Origin: Mollicutes bacterium
GTDB lineage: Bacteria; Bacillota_I; Bacilli_A; RF39; UBA660
Direction: 5' to 3'
DNA: 18,557 nt
Assembly: GCA_003566505.1 (NCBI GenBank)
Contig: PXDA01000089.1
Location: forward strand, 1 to 18,557
This document shows positions 7,785 to 14,184 of the stretch, piece by piece. The notes under the pieces are model-generated. The model was given only the letters and a program-made list of their open reading frames with translations. It did no database searches and was not told the origin of the DNA. Both the position numbers and the translations under genes were made by a program. Position 1 is the stretch's first letter; each line of letters begins with the position of its first letter.

Positions 7785-9020
7785 ATGAATCGTGGAGTTC
7801 GCTTAAAGAAGACAAGTAAAAAACTTTATCCTTTGCAAAAATTTTTAAATCCCACCAAAATCTACATTCCTCTTATTGCTCATAAATCAGAAAATTTAAC
7901 TGTGTTAGTGAAAAAAGATGACAGTGTTATAGAAGGTGAAATGGTCGCTAAGAGTAAAGGTGATTTTCGTATTCCGCTTCATACAAGCATTAGTGGTAAG
8001 GTGCTTGATTTTACTGAGAAATATTATTTAAACAATCAAAAAGTAAGATGCGTGGTTGTTGAAAATGAAAATGTTGATAAATTAGGGGAAGAAGAGTATA
8101 AACTAAATGATTATACTCGTGAACAGGTGATTAACAAATTAAAAGAAAATGGTATTGTTGGTTTAAGTGGTACTGGCTTTCCTGCTTATGTGAAGTTTGA
8201 TAATGATTTAAAAACTTTAATTGTTAATGCTGTTGAATCTGATCCTGATACGATGGCTGATGCTGCTTTACTTAATGAAAAATGCGAGGAAATTTTGGAA
8301 GTAAGTGATGCATTGGTAGAAATTTTTGGTATGAACGAAGGTTTAATTGCTGTTAAGAAAAATGATTGGGCGGATAAAAAAGTTATTAATAATTACATTG
8401 GCACTTATGTAAAATTGAAATTAGTGGAAGTGCCAGATTATTATACTGCTGGTTGGGAACGCGAGTTGGTTCGTCGTGTCAAACATATTAATTATAAAAA
8501 TTATCCAACCGAAAAAGGCGTCATTGTTTGCAATGTTGCAACTATATATGCTATTTATGAAACATTAAAATATAACCAACCTTTAATTGAGCGCATTGTG
8601 ACTTTTAATGGTGATAAATTAAAAAATCACGCCAATGTTTTGGTAAAAATTGGTACACCTGTACGTGATGTAATTGAATTTTTAGGGGGAACACTTCCGG
8701 GCGAGAAAATGCTAATAGCCAATGGTCCCTTAATGGGTGCTAGCATTGCTAGTGATGATTTAGTCATTAGTAGTGATTTAACATGTGTTAGTGTTATTAG
8801 CACACAAGAGGAAAATATAGAAAGTGTTTGTATCCGTTGTGGCGAATGTGTTTTAGTTTGCCCGGCTAAATTATCACCGGTTTTAATTAAAGAAGCAACT
8901 GAGACTGCGGCGCAATTTCGTCCGCATAAATGTGTTAGTTGTGGTCTTTGCTCTTATATTTGTCCCGCAAGGATTGATTTGCGCACTAAAGTGGAAAAAG
9001 CAAAGGAGGACAAGGCATGA
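7785..9020 (+). CDS. rnfC: Rnf electron transport complex subunit C
   Basis: A 411-residue RnfC, the cytoplasmic NADH/FMN- and Fe-S-carrying subunit of the Rnf ferredoxin:NAD+ oxidoreductase. The N-terminal domain (IPLHTSISGKV near residues 65-75) and the flavin/nucleotide loop GLSGTGFP (126-133) are followed by two tetracysteine ferredoxin motifs: CIRCGECVLVCP (C349, C352, C355, C359) and CVSCGLCSYICP (C383, C386, C389, C393), each expected to hold a 4Fe-4S cluster. Oddities: the usual N-terminal GGxHP-type motif is absent, and the NGAECEP-type segment reads NAVESDP (E151 kept, Cys replaced by S152). ATG 7785 has GGAGG upstream. It is the first gene of the rnf operon and ends in an ATGA overlap with rnfD, matching the rnfC-first order of acetogen and clostridial operons. 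Confidence 0.93.
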   Translation: MNRGVRLKKTSKKLYPLQKFLNPTKIYIPLIAHKSENLTVLVKKDDSVIEGEMVAKSKGDFRIPLHTSISGKVLDFTEKYYLNNQKVRCVVVENENVDKLGEEEYKLNDYTREQVINKLKENGIVGLSGTGFPAYVKFDNDLKTLIVNAVESDPDTMADAALLNEKCEEILEVSDALVEIFGMNEGLIAVKKNDWADKKVINNYIGTYVKLKLVEVPDYYTAGWERELVRRVKHINYKNYPTEKGVIVCNVATIYAIYETLKYNQPLIERIVTFNGDKLKNHANVLVKIGTPVRDVIEFLGGTLPGEKMLIANGPLMGASIASDDLVISSDLTCVSVISTQEENIESVCIRCGECVLVCPAKLSPVLIKEATETAAQFRPHKCVSCGLCSYICPARIDLRTKVEKAKEDKA

Positions 9021-10417
9021 AATTTAAAACTTTAACAGGTCCTTATCTTCGTGAAAATCAAAAAGCATCAGTCATTATGAATCATTTAATGCTTGCTTTA
9101 ATACCGATTATTATTTTCACAACATATAAAAATGGCTATTTACCTTATCGTGAGGGTTATTATGATTTTATCATGATTTTTTATCCATTGTTTTTTATCG
9201 CAATTGCTGCTATTACTTGTGTAATTACAGAAACATTGTTTTTTTGGCTCCGTAAGGAAAATGTTTGGGAAACTTTAAAAAAATCACATGCTATTTTCCC
9301 GGGATTATTTGTGGCGCTTGTTTTACCAATTAATACCCCCATATATATTTTAATAATTGGTTGTTTAGTGGCCACTATAGTTGGTAAATTAATTTTTGGT
9401 GGTTTTGGTTATAATATTTTTAATCCTGCTTTACTTGGTGTGTTATTTGTAATGTCAATTTATGGCGCTACTATTATGGATAGTGGCGGTTACTTAAACC
9501 CTTATGAAGCTGATACAATTAGTCAAGCAACCCCGCTTTCTACGGAAGTAGAAGGAATTGGGGGCTATAGCAGTTTGGTGGAACCATACGGTCAATTAAG
9601 TGATTTTTTTATTGGTACTATTCCGGGAACAGTTGGTGAGACTAGTGCCTTATTAATTATTTTAGCTTTCTTTTATTTAGCGATTAATCGCATGATAAAA
9701 TGGCGTATTACAACTACATATGTTGCGACTGTATTTATTATGACTTATTTAATTGGTAGTTTAAATGATTTTGGGGCGTGGTATCCACTATTTCATATTT
9801 TTAGTGGCGGTCTATTGTTTGGAGCGGTTTTTATGGCAACTGATCCAGTTACTTCGCCGACCACACCAGTGGGGCAGTTGTTATTTGGACTCTTTTTAGG
9901 AATTTTAACGGTAATACTTCGTTTTCTATCACCTTATCCGGAAGGAGTATTAACCGCCATCTTAACTATGAATTTATTAGTATTTATTCTTGATAAAATT
10001 GGTAGGCGTGCTCGTTTTAATTTTGCGCATTCGGCTTTTGGTTTTATTATTGCTTGGATTTTAATTGTTTCTGTCAGTTTGTTAGTGGCAAGTGGCTTTG
10101 ATCGTGATAGTAAAGATGATGATTTTGTTATTAATGAAATTAAAGAAGAAGATAATCAAGTTATTTATAATGTTTCACAAAGAGGATTTAGTGGCTGGAT
10201 TGAAGCAGAAGTTATTTTAGAAAATGGTGCGATTGTTGATTTTATTATTATCGCGCAAACTGAAAGTTATTGGCAACGAATTGAAAATGCTGATTACATT
10301 ACGCAATTATTAGAAGCTGATGATTTTACCGAAGTTGATGCTGTAAGTAGTGCGACTATTACTTGTGATAGTTTGCAAGCTATTTTGCAAAATGTACAGG
10401 AGGATTATCATGAATGA
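9017..10417 (+). CDS. rnfD: RnfD fused to a C-terminal RnfG-type FMN-binding domain
   Basis: A 466-residue membrane protein. Residues 1 to about 361 are RnfD (multi-helix, NqrB/RnfD family: FGGFGYNIFNPALLGVLFV and MATDPVTSPTTPVGQLLFG are typical). The covalent FMN site is ADTISQATPL, where T172 fits the ApbE transfer pattern Dxx(s/t)gAT. After the last helix (about 341-361) comes about 100 residues with the FMN-binding domain of RnfG/NqrC: FSGWIEAEVILENGAIVDF, then EVDAVSSATIT with T447 in the same pattern. RnfD is normally about 310-350 residues with RnfG separate, so this looks like an RnfD-RnfG domain fusion carrying two FMNs on one chain. In both motifs the usual glycine is replaced (SQAT, SSAT). 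The start is coupled to rnfC by ATGA, with AAAGGAGGA upstream. An ApbE flavin transferase would be required and is not in the window. Confidence 0.9.
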   Translation: MKFKTLTGPYLRENQKASVIMNHLMLALIPIIIFTTYKNGYLPYREGYYDFIMIFYPLFFIAIAAITCVITETLFFWLRKENVWETLKKSHAIFPGLFVALVLPINTPIYILIIGCLVATIVGKLIFGGFGYNIFNPALLGVLFVMSIYGATIMDSGGYLNPYEADTISQATPLSTEVEGIGGYSSLVEPYGQLSDFFIGTIPGTVGETSALLIILAFFYLAINRMIKWRITTTYVATVFIMTYLIGSLNDFGAWYPLFHIFSGGLLFGAVFMATDPVTSPTTPVGQLLFGLFLGILTVILRFLSPYPEGVLTAILTMNLLVFILDKIGRRARFNFAHSAFGFIIAWILIVSVSLLVASGFDRDSKDDDFVINEIKEEDNQVIYNVSQRGFSGWIEAEVILENGAIVDFIIIAQTESYWQRIENADYITQLLEADDFTEVDAVSSATITCDSLQAILQNVQEDYHE

Positions 10418-10502
10418 AAAACAAAAGAGTGTTTTGGTATTAACATTGACGGCATTAATATGTGGCATCATAATTTATTTAACACAATTAATTACTGGTT
10501 AG
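10410..10502 (+). CDS. 30-residue single-helix ORF in the rnfG slot, resembling an RnfG membrane anchor
   Basis: A short ORF of 30 codons with an excellent ribosome binding site (AGGAGG at 10398-10403, six bases before ATG). It overlaps the end of rnfD and ends in TAGGAGG, which gives rnfE its own ribosome site. The peptide starts MNEKQK and continues with about 20 hydrophobic residues (SVLVLTLTALICGIIIYLTQ), which looks like the single N-terminal helix of RnfG (family pattern: LVLTLITA...L...N.IT). No FMN domain follows, because that domain is already on RnfD. The position between rnfD and rnfE is exactly where rnfG lies in rnfCDGEAB operons. I infer a retained anchor or small accessory subunit. 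A chance ORF is less likely given the coupling signals, but translation is unproven. Confidence 0.6.
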   Translation: MNEKQKSVLVLTLTALICGIIIYLTQLITG

Positions 10503-10511
10503 GAGGAAAAA

Positions 10512-11147
10512 ATGAAAAAAATTATTAATGGCATTATTCAAGAAAACCCTGTTTTTATTTTATTATTGGGACTTTGTCCAGCATTAGCTGTAACACATAC
10601 ATTTGAAAGCGCTTATATTATGGGTTTTTGCGTTATTTTTGTTTTGCTTTTTTCTAATATAACCGTTGCTATTATTAAAAAATTAGTGCCCGAAAATGTT
10701 AAAATACCGGTTTTTATTATTATTATTGCTACTTTTGTGACTACGATTGATATCTTAATTAAAACTTATATTCCAGATTTGCATATGACTTTAGGCATTT
10801 ATTTGCCGCTTATTACGGTTAATTGTATCATTTTAGGAAGAGCGATAGCGGTGGCTAGCAAAGAAAAAGTTATGAATAGTGCGCAAGATGCAATTGGTAT
10901 TGGTCTTGGCTTTACACTAGTAATTAGTGCCGTCGCCCTGATGCGGGAAGTTTTGGCACACAATACCATTACTTTAATGAATGATTTAAGCAATATTACT
11001 GGTTATGAATGGATTATAACGGTTTTGCCAGTTAATTTAGATCTTAATGTTTTTGCAACGCCAGCAGGAGCTTTTTTGGCTCTTGGCTTTTTATTGGCAA
11101 TTTTTAATAAAGTGTTTATGAAGGGTGAGTTAAATGAGTCTAATTAG
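10512..11147 (+). CDS. rnfE: Rnf complex membrane subunit E
   Basis: A 211-residue integral membrane protein of the RnfA/RnfE (NqrD/NqrE) family with about six helices. Family signatures are NPVFILLLGLCPALAVT near the N-terminus and GIYLPLITVNCIILGRA in the middle. C22 and C105 sit in the two inverted half-repeats and correspond to the cysteines that, with those of RnfA, hold the membrane-embedded 2Fe-2S cluster. AGGAGG lies five to six bases before the ATG, inside the end of the preceding 30-codon ORF. The 3' end overlaps rnfA by 14 bases. The length is normal. Confidence 0.95.
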   Translation: MKKIINGIIQENPVFILLLGLCPALAVTHTFESAYIMGFCVIFVLLFSNITVAIIKKLVPENVKIPVFIIIIATFVTTIDILIKTYIPDLHMTLGIYLPLITVNCIILGRAIAVASKEKVMNSAQDAIGIGLGFTLVISAVALMREVLAHNTITLMNDLSNITGYEWIITVLPVNLDLNVFATPAGAFLALGFLLAIFNKVFMKGELNESN

Positions 11148-11700
11148 TATTTTTGTTGCGAGTGTTTTAACTGAAAACATAATTTTAACTAAATTTTTGG
11201 GAATATGTCCTTTTATTGGTACTTCAAAACGTGAAAAGGGTGCGCTTGGCATGGGCATTTCAATTACGTTTGTTGTTTTTATATCGGGTATTATTGCTTA
11301 TTTATTATATTATTATGTACTAGTTCCAACCGAAACAGAATATTTGCGGACTATTTTATTTGTTTTAATTATTGCTGCTATGGTGCAATCGATTGAATTA
11401 ATAATTCGTAAACAATTTCCGAAAATACATGAATTAATGGGTATTTTTCTACCACTAATTGCTGCTAATTGTGCTGTTTTAGGTATCACTTTTTTAGTAA
11501 TTGATTATCAATATAATTTTTGGGAAACAATCGTTTTTATTCTTGGTAGTGGTTTGGGTTTTACGGCGTTAATTTATCTTTATGCAACAATTCGAGAAAA
11601 ACTAGATCAAAGACCGGTATTACCAAGTTTTCAAGGAGTGCCCATTGCACTTATTATTGCGGGCATTATGGCGATGATTTTTAGTAGGTTTGGCTTATGA
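11134..11700 (+). CDS. rnfA: Rnf complex membrane subunit A
   Basis: A 188-residue six-helix membrane subunit, partner and paralogue of RnfE. The N-terminus LTENIILTKFLGICPFIGTS and the middle segment ELMGIFLPLIAANCAVLG are hallmark RnfA sequences. C25 and C113 are the expected ligands of the shared 2Fe-2S cluster, at the usual positions. Together RnfA and RnfE pass electrons across the membrane between the RnfB side and the flavins of RnfD/G. It starts inside the end of rnfE, with AAGGGTGAG just upstream, and ends in TGA overlapping the ATG of the small Cys-rich ORF. Confidence 0.96.
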   Translation: MSLISIFVASVLTENIILTKFLGICPFIGTSKREKGALGMGISITFVVFISGIIAYLLYYYVLVPTETEYLRTILFVLIIAAMVQSIELIIRKQFPKIHELMGIFLPLIAANCAVLGITFLVIDYQYNFWETIVFILGSGLGFTALIYLYATIREKLDQRPVLPSFQGVPIALIIAGIMAMIFSRFGL

Positions 11701-11807
11701 TGGGATATTTATTAGTTTTATTTATGATTGTTATTACGATTTTATTGTATCGTATAAATAACAATAAACATTGTGATTGTCATTTTTGTAAGGGGTGTCG
11801 CAAATGA
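11697..11807 (+). CDS. 36-residue membrane-anchored Cys-rich peptide between rnfA and rnfB
   Basis: A short ORF starting at ATG 11697 (ATGA overlap with rnfA; a second ATG at 11700 is possible) and ending in TGA that overlaps the rnfB start in the same way. Residues 3-20 form one hydrophobic helix (GYLLVLFMIVITILLYRI). A polar stretch follows, then a tail HCDCHFCKGCRK with four cysteines (C26, C28, C31, C34). The design resembles the short FeoB-associated Cys-rich membrane proteins, but the genomic place is inside an rnf operon. The cysteines could bind a metal or Fe-S centre on the cytoplasmic face near RnfB. The upstream ribosome site is weak, so translation probably depends on coupling from rnfA. 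The ORF and motif are visible; the function is unknown. Confidence 0.6.
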   Translation: MMGYLLVLFMIVITILLYRINNNKHCDCHFCKGCRK

Positions 11808-12073
11808 TTGGTATTATTATTATCACGGTAACAGCATTATTATTATCACTTTTAATTTTGTTTGTCGCCGATCGCTTTAAAGTAGAAAATAAAAGTGATG
11901 AGTTTGATAAGCTCCTGCCCGGTTATAATTGTGGTGTTTGTGGTTATGGAACTTGTAAGGGTTTGGCTGATGCGATGGTTGATGATCCACAGTTATATCA
12001 AAAATGTAAACCGCTACGTGGTGATGCTCTACGAGAGATGGAAGCTTATTTGCGGGGGAATAATTTAATATGA
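11804..12073 (+). CDS. rnfB: minimal RnfB: anchor plus one Fe-S domain, ferredoxin domains missing
   Basis: An 89-residue RnfB. A single N-terminal helix (about residues 2-22) is followed by the family's Fe-S domain: LPGYNCGVCGYGTCKGLADAM, with C43, C46, C51 and, further on, C68 as the four ligands expected for a 4Fe-4S cluster. Known RnfB proteins continue with at least two ferredoxin-type tetracysteine motifs (about 190 residues in E. coli RsxB, more in clostridia). Here the reading frame stops cleanly at TGA 12071-12073, in an ATGA overlap with the next gene. I take ATG 11804 rather than GTG 11795 because AAGGGG lies at a suitable distance and the ATG overlaps the preceding stop. Truncation by a mutation seems unlikely, since no ferredoxin remnant follows. 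Ferredoxin contact must then involve RnfC or another protein. Confidence 0.85.
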   Translation: MIGIIIITVTALLLSLLILFVADRFKVENKSDEFDKLLPGYNCGVCGYGTCKGLADAMVDDPQLYQKCKPLRGDALREMEAYLRGNNLI

Positions 12074-12699
12074 GTGAGAAAGAAATAATGGCGATTGTGC
12101 AAAAAGAAATTAGTTGTAATAGTCACAGTTGGGAACATATCATGCGAGTTTATAACCTTTGTTTGCAAATCGCTGCCAAAGAACGTAATGTTGATATGGA
12201 AGTTTTAAAAGTGGCGGCACTTTTACATGACATTGGTAGGGAAAAAGAGAATAAAGATAAAACCGGTAAAGTTGATCATGCGATTGAAGGTGCGAAAATG
12301 GCGGCGGCAATTTTAAAAGAAAAAAACTTTGTCAAAATCGAAGAAGTAAAGCATTGTATTTTAGCACATCGCAAAAGAACGGCTGAAGAACCACAAACAA
12401 TCGAGGCGAAAATATTGTTTGATGCCGATAAAATTGATTGTATAGGAGCAGTTGGTATTGCGCGTAATTTTATGTTTGCCGGTCAACATGGCCAGCGGCT
12501 AACACTAGATTATAAAATGCCTAAATGTAGTTATATTAAAGATGTTAGTAAACATAATCCGATTATGGAATATGATCTTGCTTTAAAAAATATGGATAAA
12601 AAATTATATACGAAAGAAGGAAAACGAATCGGAAAAGAACGCCAAGCATATTTAGATGACTTTTTTACGCGTTTAAAGGAAGAGATGCAACTAAACTAA
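12070..12699 (+). CDS. HD-domain phosphohydrolase
   Basis: A 209-residue soluble HD-superfamily hydrolase. The metal and catalytic pattern is visible: SHSWEHIMRV (H23), the HD pair LLHDIGRE (H53, D54), further histidines in KVDHAIEG and ILAHRKR, and the late Asp in LFDADKIDCIG. This is the YedJ/uncharacterised HD family arrangement, which acts on phosphoesters such as nucleotides. The substrate is not deducible. It overlaps rnfB by four bases (ATGA), so it belongs to the rnf transcript, although I know of no functional link. A gap of 25 bases follows to the next gene. Confidence 0.85.
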   Translation: MSEKEIMAIVQKEISCNSHSWEHIMRVYNLCLQIAAKERNVDMEVLKVAALLHDIGREKENKDKTGKVDHAIEGAKMAAAILKEKNFVKIEEVKHCILAHRKRTAEEPQTIEAKILFDADKIDCIGAVGIARNFMFAGQHGQRLTLDYKMPKCSYIKDVSKHNPIMEYDLALKNMDKKLYTKEGKRIGKERQAYLDDFFTRLKEEMQLN

Positions 12700-12724
12700 T
12701 ATTGTTTAGTAATGGGGTGGTTTC

Positions 12725-13588
12725 ATGTTTGCCAAGACCAATGTAATAGGATTAGCGTTAAATGCGGAATCTTTTAATTGGTTGCAACAATTGCAACTAG
12801 CAAAAGAATTAAATTGTTCTTTAGTGCAATTAATGGTGCAACGGCAAGCTTTGCATAATACTAACTTATCAGTAACTCAAGATTTAATTTTTCAATTACC
12901 AACCCCTAAATTTGATAAAAAAAATACTATTATTAATAAGGAATTAATTATTGAACTAGCTACTGTTTTGCAATCTAAACCATTAGTTTTTGTCATTAAG
13001 CCGGGTGATTTGAAAACTTACCACCCCTTATCGGAAATAGAAAAAAATAAAATAATCGGTCATTTAGTAGATTTAATATTATCTTTGATGGCATTGGATG
13101 CTACGGTTTTAATTGAAAATCAACCTTATAAAAAAGATAATTTTGGTCATGAGAAAGAGCAAATAAAACATTTATTTGCTATGATATCAAAACGAGAGCA
13201 TTATAAAGGTCAATTTGGATTAGCATTAAATACAGAGCATTTAGAGTCTTTTGATCAAGCAACCATTGATCATTGGTTAAAGGAGTTTACTAACGAGTTG
13301 CAAGTTGTTTATTTTTCCATTATGAGTGATAGCAAAATGTATATGTTGCTAGAAAAATTATATGAAAAACAATTACCATTACTTTTAAAAACAACCAGTA
13401 CCGATGGTGAAATGATTAGAAATAAGTATCAAAAAACAAAAGAAATACAAGAACAAGTGGTTAAACTAAAAAGAGCAGCTTCGCAAAAAAAAGATAATGA
13501 TAATAATGTACGAGGTTATTGGTATACTGAAGATATTTTGATTTTAATTGTTTTGACAATTTTAACTTTATTGTTTTTGATATTTTAA
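12725..13588 (+). CDS. tail-anchored, degenerate TIM-barrel (endonuclease IV/sugar isomerase-like) protein
   Basis: A 287-residue protein of uncertain family. The body resembles the xylose-isomerase-like/AP-endonuclease-2 TIM barrel: regular strand-helix alternation, DLILSLMALDATVLIENQP (compare the strand ending in a metal-binding Glu-Asn), and GQFGLALNTEHL, where endonuclease IV relatives have a strand ending in an Asp-Thr-x-His motif. Several expected metal ligands are not evident (Asn replaces the Asp), so it may be catalytically inactive or altered. A charged linker (KKDNDNNVRGYW) leads to a very hydrophobic C-terminus (about 270-287) that ends the protein, a tail anchor. Such a membrane-tethered version is unusual. 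The ribosome site GGGGTGG precedes the ATG. It is co-transcribed with the HD hydrolase and nitroreductase. The fold call is moderate and the function unknown. Confidence 0.6.
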   Translation: MFAKTNVIGLALNAESFNWLQQLQLAKELNCSLVQLMVQRQALHNTNLSVTQDLIFQLPTPKFDKKNTIINKELIIELATVLQSKPLVFVIKPGDLKTYHPLSEIEKNKIIGHLVDLILSLMALDATVLIENQPYKKDNFGHEKEQIKHLFAMISKREHYKGQFGLALNTEHLESFDQATIDHWLKEFTNELQVVYFSIMSDSKMYMLLEKLYEKQLPLLLKTTSTDGEMIRNKYQKTKEIQEQVVKLKRAASQKKDNDNNVRGYWYTEDILILIVLTILTLLFLIF

Positions 13589-13598
13589 AGGAGGGATA

Positions 13599-14117
13599 AT
13601 GATGAACTTTTCACAATTAATTAACCAAAGAGAAAGTTGTCGTAATTTTAGTGGCAAAGCGGTTTCGAAAGCTGATTTAGAAAAAATAATTGCCCAAGCA
13701 CGCTTAGCACCATCTGCGATGAACTCCCAGCCCTGGTTTTTTTATGTTGTTGTTGATAATGAAAAACGCCAAGAAGTTGCTAAATCTGTGCAAAAATTTA
13801 ATGAAAAAGCGGGCGCTTTTATTGTTATTATTGAAGAAAAGCCAAGTATTCCGGTTAAAGTTATTAACAATTTTAAGGTGCAAGATTATACGAAGGTTGA
13901 TATTGGTATTGTTGCTTCCTATATTTGTTTAGCAGCTACTGAACTTGGATTAGGAACTTGTATGTTGGGGCTTTTTCATGAAGAGCCCATTAAAAAAGCA
14001 CTAAATATACCAAAAGAAAAACGGATTCGTTTGCTAATTAGTGTTGGTTATAGTGTTGACAAAGAACCGCGTCCTAAGACACGCAAAAAAGATACTGAAA
14101 TTATGAAAATTATCTAA
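13599..14117 (+). CDS. nitroreductase family FMN oxidoreductase
   Basis: A 172-residue nitroreductase-fold flavoprotein that would use NAD(P)H and FMN to reduce nitro, quinone or similar substrates. Typical features are the N-terminal FMN-binding RESCRNFSGKAVSKADLEKII, the segment ARLAPSAMNSQPWFFYVV, and the C-terminal half DIGIVASYICLAATELGLGTCMLG with the later RLLISVGY. It is on the short side of the family (usually 170-220 residues). AAGGAGGG precedes two adjacent ATG codons (13599 and 13602), and either could start the protein. It is the last gene of the rnf-led operon, ten bases after the tail-anchored protein. A redox enzyme using NAD(P)H fits beside Rnf, but no specific coupling can be shown. 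No clear terminator follows before the pheS promoter. Confidence 0.88.
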   Translation: MMNFSQLINQRESCRNFSGKAVSKADLEKIIAQARLAPSAMNSQPWFFYVVVDNEKRQEVAKSVQKFNEKAGAFIVIIEEKPSIPVKVINNFKVQDYTKVDIGIVASYICLAATELGLGTCMLGLFHEEPIKKALNIPKEKRIRLLISVGYSVDKEPRPKTRKKDTEIMKII

Positions 14118-14149
14118 TTGGCTTAGTTAATTATAAAATGCTTGCTTAA

Positions 14150-14178
14150 TTGACAATTATCATAAATATCGATATAAT
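14150..14178 (+). promoter_or_regulatory. consensus sigma-A promoter of pheST
   Basis: TTGACA (14150-14155), exactly 17 bases, TATAAT (14173-14178): a full consensus promoter. Transcription would start near 14185, just before the T-box leader. Confidence 0.9.
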
Positions 14179-14184
14179 GTTTTT

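Noticed and set aside
11795..12073. GTG 11795 as the RnfB start
   Set aside because: This codon overlaps the ribosome site (AAGGGG); ATG 11804 is well spaced and forms the ATGA coupling with the preceding ORF.
742..13932. Short plus-strand ORFs inside leuS, the Clp-like gene and the nitroreductase gene
   Set aside because: They are out-of-frame shadows of confirmed coding sequence.
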